Shown in pieces: positions 8,311 to 17,768 of a DNA stretch of 64,000 nt. The position numbers and the translations under genes were made by a program. The notes under the pieces were generated by a model. It had not been told where the DNA came from and did not search any database. It was given only the letters and a program-made list of their open reading frames with translations. How positions within the stretch are numbered: position 1 is the first letter of the stretch; each line of letters begins with the position of its first letter. Source of the stretch: Novosphingobium cyanobacteriorum (GTDB lineage Bacteria > Pseudomonadota > Alphaproteobacteria > Sphingomonadales > Sphingomonadaceae); NCBI RefSeq assembly GCF_029436685.1, contig NZ_JAROCY010000007.1, positions 62,001 to 126,000 of the forward strand, written 5' to 3'.

Positions 8311-11300
8311 TCAATAATCCTTGCTCGCCTTCAGGTTGATCGATTCATCGCCCAGCGTGGAAATCGTGCCGAGGAGCGCCAGCCAGCGGGTGATGCGGAA
8401 TTCGATCGAGGTCGCGCTGTATCCGCGCCCGTCGGTCACCAGTTCCACGAAGAACCGCCGCCCCAGGTACTTGCCCACCGCGATCGAGGTGCTGCGCCCG
8501 GTCGTCGCGTCCGCGCCGATGATGCGCAGCCTGTCCAGTCCGATTGCGCTGCGCAGCTTGTTGATCGGGTCCAGCCCCCCGCCCCCGCGCAGGCTTGCCA
8601 CCGCAGAGGCCAGCTGCAGCGCTTCGGGCGCGGAGATCTGGGTGATCGAGCTGCCGAACAGCAGCCGGCTGAGCAGTTCCTCTTCGGGCATTGCCGGGGT
8701 GGAGGTGAAGCTGATGATCGGCTTCTGCGCCGATCCGCCGATCGAGATCTTTGCCGCCACGCCATTGGCGTCGCCCTCGGCCACGATGTCCAGCCGCGGG
8801 TCCACCGGCACTTCGCCGGTAAAGCGGATCTTGCCGCGCGTCAGCTCAAAGCGCTTGCCCGCGAATTCATAGCCGCCGCGGATCAACTCCGCATCGCCGA
8901 AGATCTGCGGGTTGGCGGTGTCGCCGCGCAGGCGGATGTCCGCGCCCCATTCGCTGTCCAGCCCCAGACCGCGCACGTCGATGCGGTTGGGCGCGCTGGC
9001 GTCGATAAGGTAGCGCCACGGGGCCGAACGCGCGCGCGGCGGCGCGATATCGGCCCGGGCGTTGATCTCGTCGGTGGCGATGGTTGGCAGCGCGGTCGCG
9101 CCGCTGGCCCGGCCCAGAACCCACTTCGCCTGGTCGATCCGCACGCGGCCCGCCACCGTGCCCCCCACGCCGTTGGACATCACCCGCAGCGGCCCGGTGA
9201 TCGTCGCCGCCATGTCGGGCCGGTTGATCAGCTGCGCATTGCCGGCGGCCAGCCGCAGGTCCAGCGCCACGCCCTGGGTCGAAAGGTTCGACAGGTCGAT
9301 CGCGCCACTGCCACTCACCCGCCCGCCGTTGGGCGTGGTGCCGGCAAAGCTGGCCAACGAAAGCCGCGAATCCGCGAACACGCCCACCGCCTGCACATCG
9401 CGTATGTCCGATCCGGTCAGCGAACTCTGCACGCGCAGCGCATTGGTGGCCACCGCGCCCGAAATCGTCGGGTTGTCGATGGTGCCGGAAACGTCCGCCG
9501 CCGCGCCCATCGGCCCGGTCAGGTCGAACACTTCCACAGCGGTCAGCCGCCACAGCGCATCCGCCGGGCCGGAATAGCGCAATTGCCCGCGCAGTTTGCC
9601 GGCGCGCAGCCGTTCGATCATCGTGCCGCCGCGGGGCAGATCGCTGACGATCGTCTGCAGCCGCCCTCGCATGCTGGTTCCGTCCTTGGCCACTGCCCGC
9701 GCCTGCAGCGCGCGCTCGTCCAGCGTCGCCACCAGGGCGATGTCCAGCGGGCGCGAGGTGAGCACCAGGCCCGATCGCGTCAGCCCCTTGATCTGCAGCG
9801 CCGCGTGGCCCGATGGCGCTCCGGTGTGGTCGTTGCGGTAATCGATCGTGCCCGATGCCAGCCCGCCCAGCCCCAGGTCCGCCACCACGATGTCGATCAC
9901 CGACAGCGGCATGCGCGAAACCGCGATGTTCAGCGCGGTCGGCCCGCCCAGCACGCGCCCGCTGGCGATAATCGCGCCGCGCCCGAAATTCAGCTGCGTG
10001 GGCTGCAGGCGCCAGCCCGCGCTATCGCCCTCGCCCTCGCGTTCGATCACCGCGCGCCGGGGCATGGAGATTTCGCGCCCCGCATAATCGCCCGAAACGA
10101 ACGCGATCACCTTGCCCGGTTCGAACGCCGCGGTGCCCTGCAGCGCAAACTGCGTGCCGCGCCGCCCGGCCAGCGATGCCGTCACCGAACCGCTGCCGTT
10201 CACGATCGTCGCATCGGCCACCATGCGGCCCACGAACAGCTTGCCCGTGGCGATGCCCTGCGCCTCAACGTGCGCCTCGATGGTCGAATTATCCTTGGCG
10301 AACAGTCCGTTGACCGTCACCTTGGCCGCACCGATGGAGATCGGCTTGGCCCCGCCGAACTTGGCATTGCGCGCGGAAAGGTCCGCCACCACGGTCTGCC
10401 CCTCGGCGCTCGGCGCCAGATGCACCGTGCCGTCCAGCCCGCCTCCGGTCAGGGTCAGATCGCCCGCCACACCCGCCTTGTCCAGCGTTACCGCGCCGGT
10501 CACATTGGTCTGATAAACGTTGAACTGGCGAATGCCGATGCGGGTCGGCCCGTTCTTGGGCGCGGTCAGATCCAGCAGCCCGGCGATCGGCCCCAGCCGG
10601 GAATCGCCCTTGGTGTCGATGGTGAAACCGTCTGGCGTCGGTTCGATCGCCACGCGCACGTCCTTCAGCCCCGCCGCCGGCAGCGGGCTGGCGAACACCA
10701 GCACCGCGTGCGGCCCGTCCTTCGCCACGTTGGCTTCCACCGTGAACGGGCCGTAATCGACATGCCGGCCCGATCCCGCCACGGTGGTGCTGCCATCGGT
10801 GGCAACCTTGCCGTCCAGCGCCAGCTGCAGCTTGGTGGAGGTCAGCCGCGCCTTGCGGAACACCAGCGGGATCGCCTGCCCCACCGTCACCCCGCCGTTG
10901 AAGCGCACGTTGCCGCCGGTCAGGTTGGCCAGCGTGGCATTGTCGATCCGTGTCATCCGCCCGGCGGCGTTGGCCTGCACGCTCCACGGCACGCCATTGC
11001 CGAACTTGGCAAGGATCTTGGCATTGGCGTCCACCAGCCCCAGGTTGGGCAGGGCAAAGCCCCGCGCCTGCACCGGCCCCGCCAAAGCATAGCCGCCGCG
11101 CGCAATGTCACCGCGCAGCACCAGCCGCGCCGAAAGCCCGCGCAGGTTCACCGCAATGCCGTCAGAGGTCAGGCTGTTGCCAGCCAGCACCAGCGTGCCG
11201 TTCACCGATCCGCCGGCAAAGCGTGGGTCGATCTGCGGCTGGCCCGTCTTCACCCGTTGCGCCGTCAGCGCCACCGGCAGGCGCAGCGCCTTGCCGTCCC

Positions 11301-12588
11301 AGTGCGCGGTGCCGGCAGTGCGCAGCCCTTCGGCCAGAATGTCGCCCGATTGCAGCCGGCCAACCCGCACATCGTGCCGGATGGAAAGGTCGGTAAACTG
11401 CCCGTCGAGCATCCCGTCGGCACGCACCCCCTGCACCGCCGGGTTCGCCAGCACGCGCTCCGGCCGGGTCAGCGCCAGCTTGAAACCCAGCTCGTTGGCG
11501 CGGTTGTTGCCCAGGTCCAGCCCGCCCTGCACCGCTGCCAGGAACGCGCCACCCTTGGCCAGCAGCCGTCCGTCGAGCACGCTGTTCACCAGCGTCCCTT
11601 CATAGACCAGTGACAGCTTGTCCCCCACCGCGCCCTTGGTGGTGCCGCTCACCAGTCCGTCGGGCCAGGCTTGCCCGGCCACCCGGTATTGCCCTTCGCG
11701 GTTGTCGATCAGCAACGCGGCCAGCTTGCGCCCGTCCTGCGATGCCCAGCCAAACCCGCGCCATTGCTTGAACCGCCCGTTGCCGCCGATCCGCGCCACC
11801 ACATCGCGCTTCACCCCGGTCAGCGCCGCCAGCACGCCGTCCTTGGGCGCGTTGTACAGCAGGCCCAGCTCAAAGCGGTCGCGCTCCGGCTCGCTGTCCA
11901 GATGCAGCACCAGCTTGTCACGCCCGCCCAGCCGGCCGTTCACGTCCAGCAGCGCCCGCCCGCCGCGGATGTCGGCCCTGGCGGTCAGGTCAATGCGCCG
12001 CGGCTCGCCCATCACGCCCTTCGCAACCGTCAGGTTGTCCACCACGAACCGGTCCACCCGGATGTCGAAGTTGGGCAGGATCGGTGCGTTGGGATCGCCG
12101 GGGTTGAAGCGCGGCGTACGCAGCAGCGTGCCCCGGTGCAGTTCCAGCCGCCGGATATCCAGCCCGCGCTTCATCCACGACAGCGGCCGCCAGTCCAGCT
12201 CCGCCTCGGGAATGGTCATGAACCGGCCCTGCGGATCGCTCAGCACCACGTTGCGCAGCGTCGCCGTGCCATAAAGCGAACCTTCGATCCGCCCGATGCG
12301 GATGCGCAGGCCCGATCCCGGCGTCAGCGCCGCGATGCGGTCCACCACCAATCGGTGCCCCACCGAACTGTCCAGCACCGCCACCGCGCCCAGCACCAGC
12401 CCGGCCAGCAGCGCCAGCGCCACCACCACCCGCTGCGTCCACCGCAGCGCGCGCCACCAGAGGCCTAGCCTGCGGACCGCTGTCTGTGGCTCTGCTTCGC
12501 TGCGCTCCGCGGTCGTCTGTGGCTCTGCTTCGCTGTGCTCCGCAACAGCAGTCGGCGCGGCAGGCGGCGGTGTCGTCTCCTCCGCCAT
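8311..12588 (-). CDS. tamB: Translocation and assembly module subunit TamB
   Basis: A 1425-residue AsmA-like/TamB envelope protein that spans the periplasm from an inner-membrane anchor and works with TamA in outer-membrane protein insertion or lipid transport. An N-terminal cytoplasmic tail is followed by a TM segment at about 55-75 (VVVALALLAGLVLGAVAVL). A very long beta-rich region follows, and the C-terminal TamB domain contains GEVPVDPRLDI and the end GDESINLKASKDY. The ATG overlaps the tamA stop (ATGA), so the two are translationally coupled. The N-terminal tail holds a near-perfect tandem repeat (SEAEPQT twice). Confidence 0.92.
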   Translation of the reverse strand: MAEETTPPPAAPTAVAEHSEAEPQTTAERSEAEPQTAVRRLGLWWRALRWTQRVVVALALLAGLVLGAVAVLDSSVGHRLVVDRIAALTPGSGLRIRIGRIEGSLYGTATLRNVVLSDPQGRFMTIPEAELDWRPLSWMKRGLDIRRLELHRGTLLRTPRFNPGDPNAPILPNFDIRVDRFVVDNLTVAKGVMGEPRRIDLTARADIRGGRALLDVNGRLGGRDKLVLHLDSEPERDRFELGLLYNAPKDGVLAALTGVKRDVVARIGGNGRFKQWRGFGWASQDGRKLAALLIDNREGQYRVAGQAWPDGLVSGTTKGAVGDKLSLVYEGTLVNSVLDGRLLAKGGAFLAAVQGGLDLGNNRANELGFKLALTRPERVLANPAVQGVRADGMLDGQFTDLSIRHDVRVGRLQSGDILAEGLRTAGTAHWDGKALRLPVALTAQRVKTGQPQIDPRFAGGSVNGTLVLAGNSLTSDGIAVNLRGLSARLVLRGDIARGGYALAGPVQARGFALPNLGLVDANAKILAKFGNGVPWSVQANAAGRMTRIDNATLANLTGGNVRFNGGVTVGQAIPLVFRKARLTSTKLQLALDGKVATDGSTTVAGSGRHVDYGPFTVEANVAKDGPHAVLVFASPLPAAGLKDVRVAIEPTPDGFTIDTKGDSRLGPIAGLLDLTAPKNGPTRIGIRQFNVYQTNVTGAVTLDKAGVAGDLTLTGGGLDGTVHLAPSAEGQTVVADLSARNAKFGGAKPISIGAAKVTVNGLFAKDNSTIEAHVEAQGIATGKLFVGRMVADATIVNGSGSVTASLAGRRGTQFALQGTAAFEPGKVIAFVSGDYAGREISMPRRAVIEREGEGDSAGWRLQPTQLNFGRGAIIASGRVLGGPTALNIAVSRMPLSVIDIVVADLGLGGLASGTIDYRNDHTGAPSGHAALQIKGLTRSGLVLTSRPLDIALVATLDERALQARAVAKDGTSMRGRLQTIVSDLPRGGTMIERLRAGKLRGQLRYSGPADALWRLTAVEVFDLTGPMGAAADVSGTIDNPTISGAVATNALRVQSSLTGSDIRDVQAVGVFADSRLSLASFAGTTPNGGRVSGSGAIDLSNLSTQGVALDLRLAAGNAQLINRPDMAATITGPLRVMSNGVGGTVAGRVRIDQAKWVLGRASGATALPTIATDEINARADIAPPRARSAPWRYLIDASAPNRIDVRGLGLDSEWGADIRLRGDTANPQIFGDAELIRGGYEFAGKRFELTRGKIRFTGEVPVDPRLDIVAEGDANGVAAKISIGGSAQKPIISFTSTPAMPEEELLSRLLFGSSITQISAPEALQLASAVASLRGGGGLDPINKLRSAIGLDRLRIIGADATTGRSTSIAVGKYLGRRFFVELVTDGRGYSATSIEFRITRWLALLGTISTLGDESINLKASKDY

Positions 12589-14783
12589 CAGAACGCCTGC
12601 CCCAGCGATACGTACACGCCGATGCGCGGGTCACCCTTGCGCCGCGTCAGCGGTGTGCCCACGTCGATGCGGATCGGGCCGAAGTTGGTCTGATACCGCA
12701 CGCCCAGCCCCACGCCATACTGCATGCCTGAAAGCGTGGGTGTCGTGCCATTGCCCACGGTGCCCGCGTCAACGAACGGCACCACGCTCACTGCCCCGCC
12801 GACCAGCCCGGTCTTCACCCGCGCCTCGAGCGAGAATTCGGTCAGGCTGCGCCCGCCGATGGGATCGCCCTCGGCATCCTTGGGGCCCACCGCCTGGAAG
12901 GCATAGCCACGCACCGATGCGCCGCCGCCGGCATAGAACCGCCGCGATGGCGCGATGTTTTCCAGCACCGTGCCCTGGATCGTGCCCACCCGCGTGCGCG
13001 CGGCGATCACCACCTTCTCGGCCACTGGCTGGTAGTAGCTGGCGTCCAGCTGCGCCTTCACATACTTGCTTCTGCGCCCGTCGGTCACCGAGATCTCGGG
13101 GCTCACCGCCATGCTCACGCGGAAACCGCGCGTTGGGTCAAGCAGGTCGTTGCTGCCGTCATACCCCGCATGCAAGGGCAGCGCGCCGATGAAATAGGTG
13201 TTGCGCTGGGCCGATGCGTTCTGCAGCTCGCTCGTGGCGATCACCTGCAGCCCAACCGAATAGACCCACGGCTTCTGGAAGATCAGCGTCGTCTGCTTTT
13301 CCAGCGTGGTGATGAACGATGCGGTGCGCGCGTCGAACGCCAGCGTCTTCTGCGTCTGCGCATAAAGGTCTGCGGTCAGCACCTGGTCTCGGCTGAGGAA
13401 GTTGTTGCGGCGGAACGTCACCCCTGCCAGCTGCTCGCGCGTGCCCGCCACGCCGCGCAGCCGCAACATGCCTTCAGGCGGGAACAGGTTGCGGTTCTCC
13501 CAGCTTGCCTCCAGCCGAACGCCTTCGCCGCTGGAAAAGCCGATCAGCCCGGCAATGGTCCGTTGCGGCGCCTTGGCCATCGTCACGTCCAGATCCACCG
13601 TGCCCGGCTGCGTGCCGGCCGGCGCCGCCGCCTCGCGGCTCTGCACCGTCACCGAAGATACCAGCCCCGTCGCCAGGATCGCCTGCCGCAGGTCGTCCAC
13701 CATCACCCGGTCATAGACCTCGCCCGGCTTGAACCGGGCGATCGTCTGCAGGTGGCGAGATGACAGATATTCGGGCAGCGAACTGTTCACCTTGCCGAAC
13801 TGGTATCTGCCGCCCGTCGTCACCGGGATCGTCAGGTCGCCGGTGCGCGGCTCGTGGTTGATCAGCAGGTGCGGCGCGCCCACCTTGGCAAAGGCATAGC
13901 CGCTGCGCCCCAGCTTGAGATCGAGATGCAGCCGCTCCTCGCCGATACGGTCGGTGTTCACCGGGTCGCCCGTGTGCAGGGCAAAGCTTTCGCGCAGCAT
14001 CGCCGCATCGCCGGGCTTGTAGATATCCGCGCGGTCCACGTCGCCCAGGTCGATCTTCGCCAGGGTATAGCGCGGCCCCGGCACCAAGTCGAAACGCACC
14101 ACCACCTTGTTCACGTCCACCGGCCCGCGCTGGTCGCTGCCCTCGGCCGGTGCCTCGAAGCCGGAAAGCGACTGGATGATCTGCGCGTCGTAGTATCCGT
14201 AAAGCCGCATCACCTGCTGCAGCAGTTCGGCGTCTTCCTTCGCCCGGCGGGAAAGCTGGGCCAGGTTGTCGTCTTCCTTGTCCAGCGCCTTCAGGCTGGA
14301 AAGCCCGCCAAAGCGCGTCACCACGTCCTCGCGCTCGGGGAACTCCGCTTCCGGCGGGAAGGCCAGTTCCACCTGGTTGCCCACCTTCTCCACCACCGCG
14401 TTGGCAATGGTCGCACGGCCCACGTCACCTTCGGGCAGAACCTTGTCCAGCGCCTCTTCCGCTGCCTTGGCCTGCTCTTCGGCCGTGCCGATGTCGGGGT
14501 CCGGCGTCAGCAGCTCGATCTTCGGCATCTCCGCCGTGTCGGGCCAGGGTATCGTGATCTCGGGGATGTCGGGCAGCGGCGGCACCGTGTCGGGTGAAAG
14601 CAGCGTGGAAACGTCCGGCACCTTCACCTTTGCGGCATCGGTGTCCTTGGCCCAGGCCTCGGCATTGTCCAGCGCCACATCCGGGATCAGGTCTTCCAGT
14701 TCCTTGTCCGCATCGCGCGATTGCGCCCACGAAGGCAGCGGCGCGGCCAGTACCGCGCCGGATACCGCAACCGCAGCAATCAC
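12588..14783 (-). CDS. tamA: Outer-membrane TamA/BamA-family protein
   Basis: Omp85-family outer-membrane barrel with periplasmic POTRA domains, the partner of TamB. The chosen GTG at 14783 gives 731 residues with an immediate signal peptide (VSGAVLAAPLPSWAQ). An upstream extension would read through bpt out of frame and lacks a signal. An acidic proline-rich linker (about 20-120) precedes POTRA-like repeats (GDVDRADIYKPGD). The barrel ends VYVSLGQAF with the terminal Phe typical of BAM substrates. The RVRGY-type lid motif appears as GASVRGYAFQ. It overlaps the tamB ATG by one base and starts 14 bases after bpt. Confidence 0.88.
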   Translation of the reverse strand: MIAAVAVSGAVLAAPLPSWAQSRDADKELEDLIPDVALDNAEAWAKDTDAAKVKVPDVSTLLSPDTVPPLPDIPEITIPWPDTAEMPKIELLTPDPDIGTAEEQAKAAEEALDKVLPEGDVGRATIANAVVEKVGNQVELAFPPEAEFPEREDVVTRFGGLSSLKALDKEDDNLAQLSRRAKEDAELLQQVMRLYGYYDAQIIQSLSGFEAPAEGSDQRGPVDVNKVVVRFDLVPGPRYTLAKIDLGDVDRADIYKPGDAAMLRESFALHTGDPVNTDRIGEERLHLDLKLGRSGYAFAKVGAPHLLINHEPRTGDLTIPVTTGGRYQFGKVNSSLPEYLSSRHLQTIARFKPGEVYDRVMVDDLRQAILATGLVSSVTVQSREAAAPAGTQPGTVDLDVTMAKAPQRTIAGLIGFSSGEGVRLEASWENRNLFPPEGMLRLRGVAGTREQLAGVTFRRNNFLSRDQVLTADLYAQTQKTLAFDARTASFITTLEKQTTLIFQKPWVYSVGLQVIATSELQNASAQRNTYFIGALPLHAGYDGSNDLLDPTRGFRVSMAVSPEISVTDGRRSKYVKAQLDASYYQPVAEKVVIAARTRVGTIQGTVLENIAPSRRFYAGGGASVRGYAFQAVGPKDAEGDPIGGRSLTEFSLEARVKTGLVGGAVSVVPFVDAGTVGNGTTPTLSGMQYGVGLGVRYQTNFGPIRIDVGTPLTRRKGDPRIGVYVSLGQAF

Positions 14784-14796
14784 CCGCCAGATCGCG

Positions 14797-15636
14797 TCAG
14801 GCGCGGCGGCGATCCGCTTCGGGAAGCTCGTCCTTGCGCGTGGGCGGGGCCATATCGTCGCGCCGCAGGGCCACGGCACGGTCGATGGCGCTGGCCTGCT
14901 CGTCGGGCTCAAAGCGCGTCCAGCCTTCGCGGCCCAGCCGCTCCAGCGGGCGATAGCGCACCTTGTACTGCATGCGCGCCGATCCTTCGACCCAATAGCC
15001 GAGGTACACGTAGGGCAATCCGATCCGCGTGGCGTGGAGGATGTGATCGAGGATGATGAAAGTGCCAAGCCCGGTCCGCGTCTCGTGATGGGGATCGTAG
15101 AAACTGTATATCATGGAGAGGCCGTCGCCCTGGTGATCGGTGAGGCAGGCCCCCACCAACTTCCCCGGACTGCCGTCGGCATTGGGCTCCCTGTACTCGA
15201 TCACATAACTTTTCACCGGGGTATGTTCCACCATGTCGGCGAAATCCATTTCGTCCATGGTGGCCATGCCCCCTCCCGGATGGCGGGCGGCAAGATAACG
15301 CTGCAACAGCTCGAACTGTTCCGAGGTGGACCAAGGTTTGCACGCGGTGACGATCAGATCCTGGTTCTGCTTGATCGCCTTCTTCTGCGAAGAGCTGGGC
15401 CGGAACTCGTTCGCCACCACGCGCACCGATACGCAGGCGGTGCAATCGATGCAGCTGGGGCGATAGGCCACGGTCTGGCTGCGGCGGAATCCGATGCGGC
15501 CCAGCGCATCGTTCAGGTCGTCGGCGTTCGGCCCCTTCAGCTCGGTGAACACCTTGCGCTCGTTGCGGCCCGGCAGATACGGGCACGGCGCCGGGCTGGT
15601 CACGAAAAAGCGGGGAAAGCGGACGGGCGCAGTCAC
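14797..15636 (-). CDS. bpt: Aspartate/glutamate leucyltransferase (arginyl-transferase family)
   Basis: Transfers Leu from tRNA to N-terminal Asp or Glu of proteins, marking them for ClpS/ClpAP (bacterial N-degron pathway). The protein starts [20 protein letters not shown] with a GTG at 15636, the usual N-terminus of alphaproteobacterial members, giving 279 residues. A longer TTG start at 15696 is unlikely. CPYLPGR and [12 protein letters not shown] are the conserved Cys-containing stretches. The C-terminal GNAT-like half includes [15 protein letters not shown]. First gene of a bpt-tamA-tamB transcription unit. Confidence 0.9.
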   Translation of the reverse strand: MTAPVRFPRFFVTSPAPCPYLPGRNERKVFTELKGPNADDLNDALGRIGFRRSQTVAYRPSCIDCTACVSVRVVANEFRPSSSQKKAIKQNQDLIVTACKPWSTSEQFELLQRYLAARHPGGGMATMDEMDFADMVEHTPVKSYVIEYREPNADGSPGKLVGACLTDHQGDGLSMIYSFYDPHHETRTGLGTFIILDHILHATRIGLPYVYLGYWVEGSARMQYKVRYRPLERLGREGWTRFEPDEQASAIDRAVALRRDDMAPPTRKDELPEADRRRA

Positions 15637-15726
15637 GGCCGGGTCTTGATCCTCTCGCCCGCCGGCCCATCCGGCGGTGCGTCTATGAAAGGACAATGCC
15701 CGGCTGGCGCAAGAGGTAAAAGCGCC

Positions 15727-15747
15727 TTAACCAACATTAGTGGTTAA
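15727..15747. promoter_or_regulatory. Inverted repeat upstream of bpt-tamA-tamB
   Basis: TTAACCA-N7-TGGTTAA, with perfect 7-bp arms, about 95 bp upstream of the bpt start in an otherwise feature-poor 290-bp gap between bpt and ilvA. It could be an operator or overlap the bpt promoter. The TTAA steps recall CtrA half-sites, but the spacing does not match the CtrA pattern. Confidence 0.35.
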
Positions 15748-15926
15748 CTCTTGACGATTTGAACCGGCAAACGTTGCCGCCCGGCCCGCTGTCCCGCCCC
15801 GGGACGCACCCGACGCCAGAAGTTAACGCCAACTGTTCCATCCGGCCGTTCGCAAAGCTCAATGCCCGTGAGTGTGGCTGCGGTGGAGCGGGAATGGTGG
15901 GGTGCGAGAACCGGCGCGCAGCCAAT

Positions 15927-17186
15927 TCAGCCCAGCTCCACCTGCTCCAGCTCGTACCCCTTGCCCCGCAGCGCCTCCACCAGCCGGTCGATCTGCTCGC
16001 GATCGCGAGCTTCGCATTCGATCTCGGCCGTCAGGCCCTTGGCCGGCAGGCTGGTGAAGATGCGGTTGTGCCACACTTCCAGGATGTTCACCTGGAAACG
16101 GTTGAACTCCTCCACCACCTTGAACAGCGCGCCCGGCCGGTCCTGCAGCGTGATGCGCAGGCGGCCCAGCCGGCCCGACCGCGCCAGGTCACGCAGGAGC
16201 ACATTGGCCAGCAGGCGCGTATCGATGTTCCCGCCGGTCAGCACGATGCCCACCTTGCGCCCGGCAAAACGCTTCTTGTGCGTCATCACCGCGGCCAGCC
16301 CCGCCGCACCCGCACCTTCGACCACGGTCTTCTCGATCTGCAGCAGCAGCGCCACTGCGGTTTCCAGCGCGGCCTCGCTCACCAGCACCACGTCGTCCAC
16401 CATCCCGGCCAGCGTGGCCGACGTGAACAGGCCCGGCGCCTTCACGGCGATGCCTTCGGCCAGCGTGTCCCCGCCGCATGGCATGTCGAGATGCTTGAGA
16501 TGCGCATACATCGATGGGAACAGCGATGCCTGCACGCCCACCAGCCCGATCGAAGGCTTGATCCCGCGCGCCGCCACGCCCATCCCGGTCAGCAGCCCGC
16601 CGCCGCCGATCGGCACCACCAGCGTCTCGATCTCGGGCGCGTCTTCCAGCATTTCCAGCGCCACGGTGCCCTGGCCCGCCGCCACCTGCGGATCGTCGAA
16701 GGGGTGGACAAAGGTCATCCCCATCTGCCGTTCCATCGCGCGCGCATGGGCATAGGCTTCGTCGAAGGTCTCGCCTTCCAGCACCACCGTGCCGCCCACG
16801 CTTTCGGTCTGCATGATCTTCACCACCGGGGTGGTCTTGGGCATCACGATCGTCACCGGCATGCCCAGCCGCGTGCCGTGATACGACAGCCCCTGCGCGT
16901 GGTTGCCCGCGCTCGCGGCAATCACGCCCTTCGCGCGCTGTTCCTCGGTCAGCTGCAGCAGCGCGTTCAGCGCCCCGCGTTCCTTGTACGCGGCGGTGAA
17001 CTGCAGGTTCTCGAACTTCAGCCAGATTTCCGCGCCGGTGATCTTGCTCAAGGTCTTGCTGTAAAGCGTCGGCGTGCGCACCACCTGCCCGCTAATTCGC
17101 GCCGCCGCCGCACGAACATCGGCGAGCGTCAGCGTCGCGGCCTCTTCGGGCGCGACTTCGGCGGTGGCGAAAGCACGGTTTTCCAT
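15927..17186 (-). CDS. ilvA: Threonine ammonia-lyase (threonine deaminase) with ACT domain
   Basis: PLP enzyme that converts threonine to 2-oxobutanoate, the first step to isoleucine. The protein has 419 residues. The PLP lysine is Lys68 in TAAYKERGA (a variant of the usual SFKxRGA), and the phosphate-binding loop is PIGGGGLLTG. A single C-terminal ACT domain (about 330-410, RITLQDRPGALFKVVEEF) suggests amino-acid control. The length with one ACT module is that of the shorter alphaproteobacterial form. It stands alone, with the VanZ-like gene upstream on the same strand 37 bp away. Confidence 0.92.
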   Translation of the reverse strand: MENRAFATAEVAPEEAATLTLADVRAAAARISGQVVRTPTLYSKTLSKITGAEIWLKFENLQFTAAYKERGALNALLQLTEEQRAKGVIAASAGNHAQGLSYHGTRLGMPVTIVMPKTTPVVKIMQTESVGGTVVLEGETFDEAYAHARAMERQMGMTFVHPFDDPQVAAGQGTVALEMLEDAPEIETLVVPIGGGGLLTGMGVAARGIKPSIGLVGVQASLFPSMYAHLKHLDMPCGGDTLAEGIAVKAPGLFTSATLAGMVDDVVLVSEAALETAVALLLQIEKTVVEGAGAAGLAAVMTHKKRFAGRKVGIVLTGGNIDTRLLANVLLRDLARSGRLGRLRITLQDRPGALFKVVEEFNRFQVNILEVWHNRIFTSLPAKGLTAEIECEARDREQIDRLVEALRGKGYELEQVELG

Positions 17187-17223
17187 GCGCGGCCCCTAGT
17201 CCAAAGCGGGGCGAAAGGGAACC

Positions 17224-17598
17224 TCAATCCCGCGTGAATGCCGCCTTGGGCAGCTTGAGCAGCCACAGTACGCCCAGCACCGCCAGGATCGCGATGGTGT
17301 CGGCCACCCAGTCGCGGATGTCGCAGTCACGGCGCAGCCACTTTACCGACTGCACCACTTCGATCAGCGCGCCCACGAATGAAAGCCGCTCGGCGATGCG
17401 CCAGCGCGGCATCGCCGGAAAGGCGAAGGCCGCCAGCATGGTCATCGTGCCGAAGGCGATCATGTGCTCGGCCTTGTCACCCCACCGGTCCAGCGCCAGG
17501 TGCGGTGGATGGGGCAGCACCGCCATCGTCACGGCAAAGGCAAGTACCAGCCAGAAGGCGATTTTTTCGGCGAGGCTCAACGTATTGCGCTGCAACAT
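17224..17598 (-). CDS. VanZ-like small membrane protein
   Basis: A 124-residue protein with three or four hydrophobic helices (AFWLVLAFAVTMAVLP; MIAFGTMTMLAAFAFP; LSFVGALIEVVQ; TIAILAVLGVLWLL). Charged signatures fit the VanZ family: DKAEH, ALIEVVQ and CDIRDWVADT. The role is unknown; VanZ proteins are integral membrane proteins. The start at 17598 was chosen because upstream codons are Arg-rich and not membrane-like. It is likely co-transcribed with ilvA downstream. Confidence 0.7.
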   Translation of the reverse strand: MLQRNTLSLAEKIAFWLVLAFAVTMAVLPHPPHLALDRWGDKAEHMIAFGTMTMLAAFAFPAMPRWRIAERLSFVGALIEVVQSVKWLRRDCDIRDWVADTIAILAVLGVLWLLKLPKAAFTRD

Positions 17599-17768
17599 GA
17601 ATGGTTGGCTGACACGCCGCCTCCCTGCGCGCAAGCCCGATCCGCTCGCAACCGGAGCCAGTTCGCGCCGGGCGTGGCCCGCATGGGGCGGGTCGTTCAG
17701 CGATCATCCAGCCCCCCGCCCCATCAACACTCTGGCGCGCGCCGCCAAACCCGGTAAGTGTCGCAGGC

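Noticed and set aside
15637..15696. Upstream TTG start extending Bpt by 20 residues
   Set aside because: The added residues do not match the family; the GTG at 15636 gives the usual [10 protein letters not shown] start.
15727..15747. CtrA binding site
   Set aside because: The TTAA elements are inverted and do not fit the direct TTAA-N7-TTAA spacing of CtrA.
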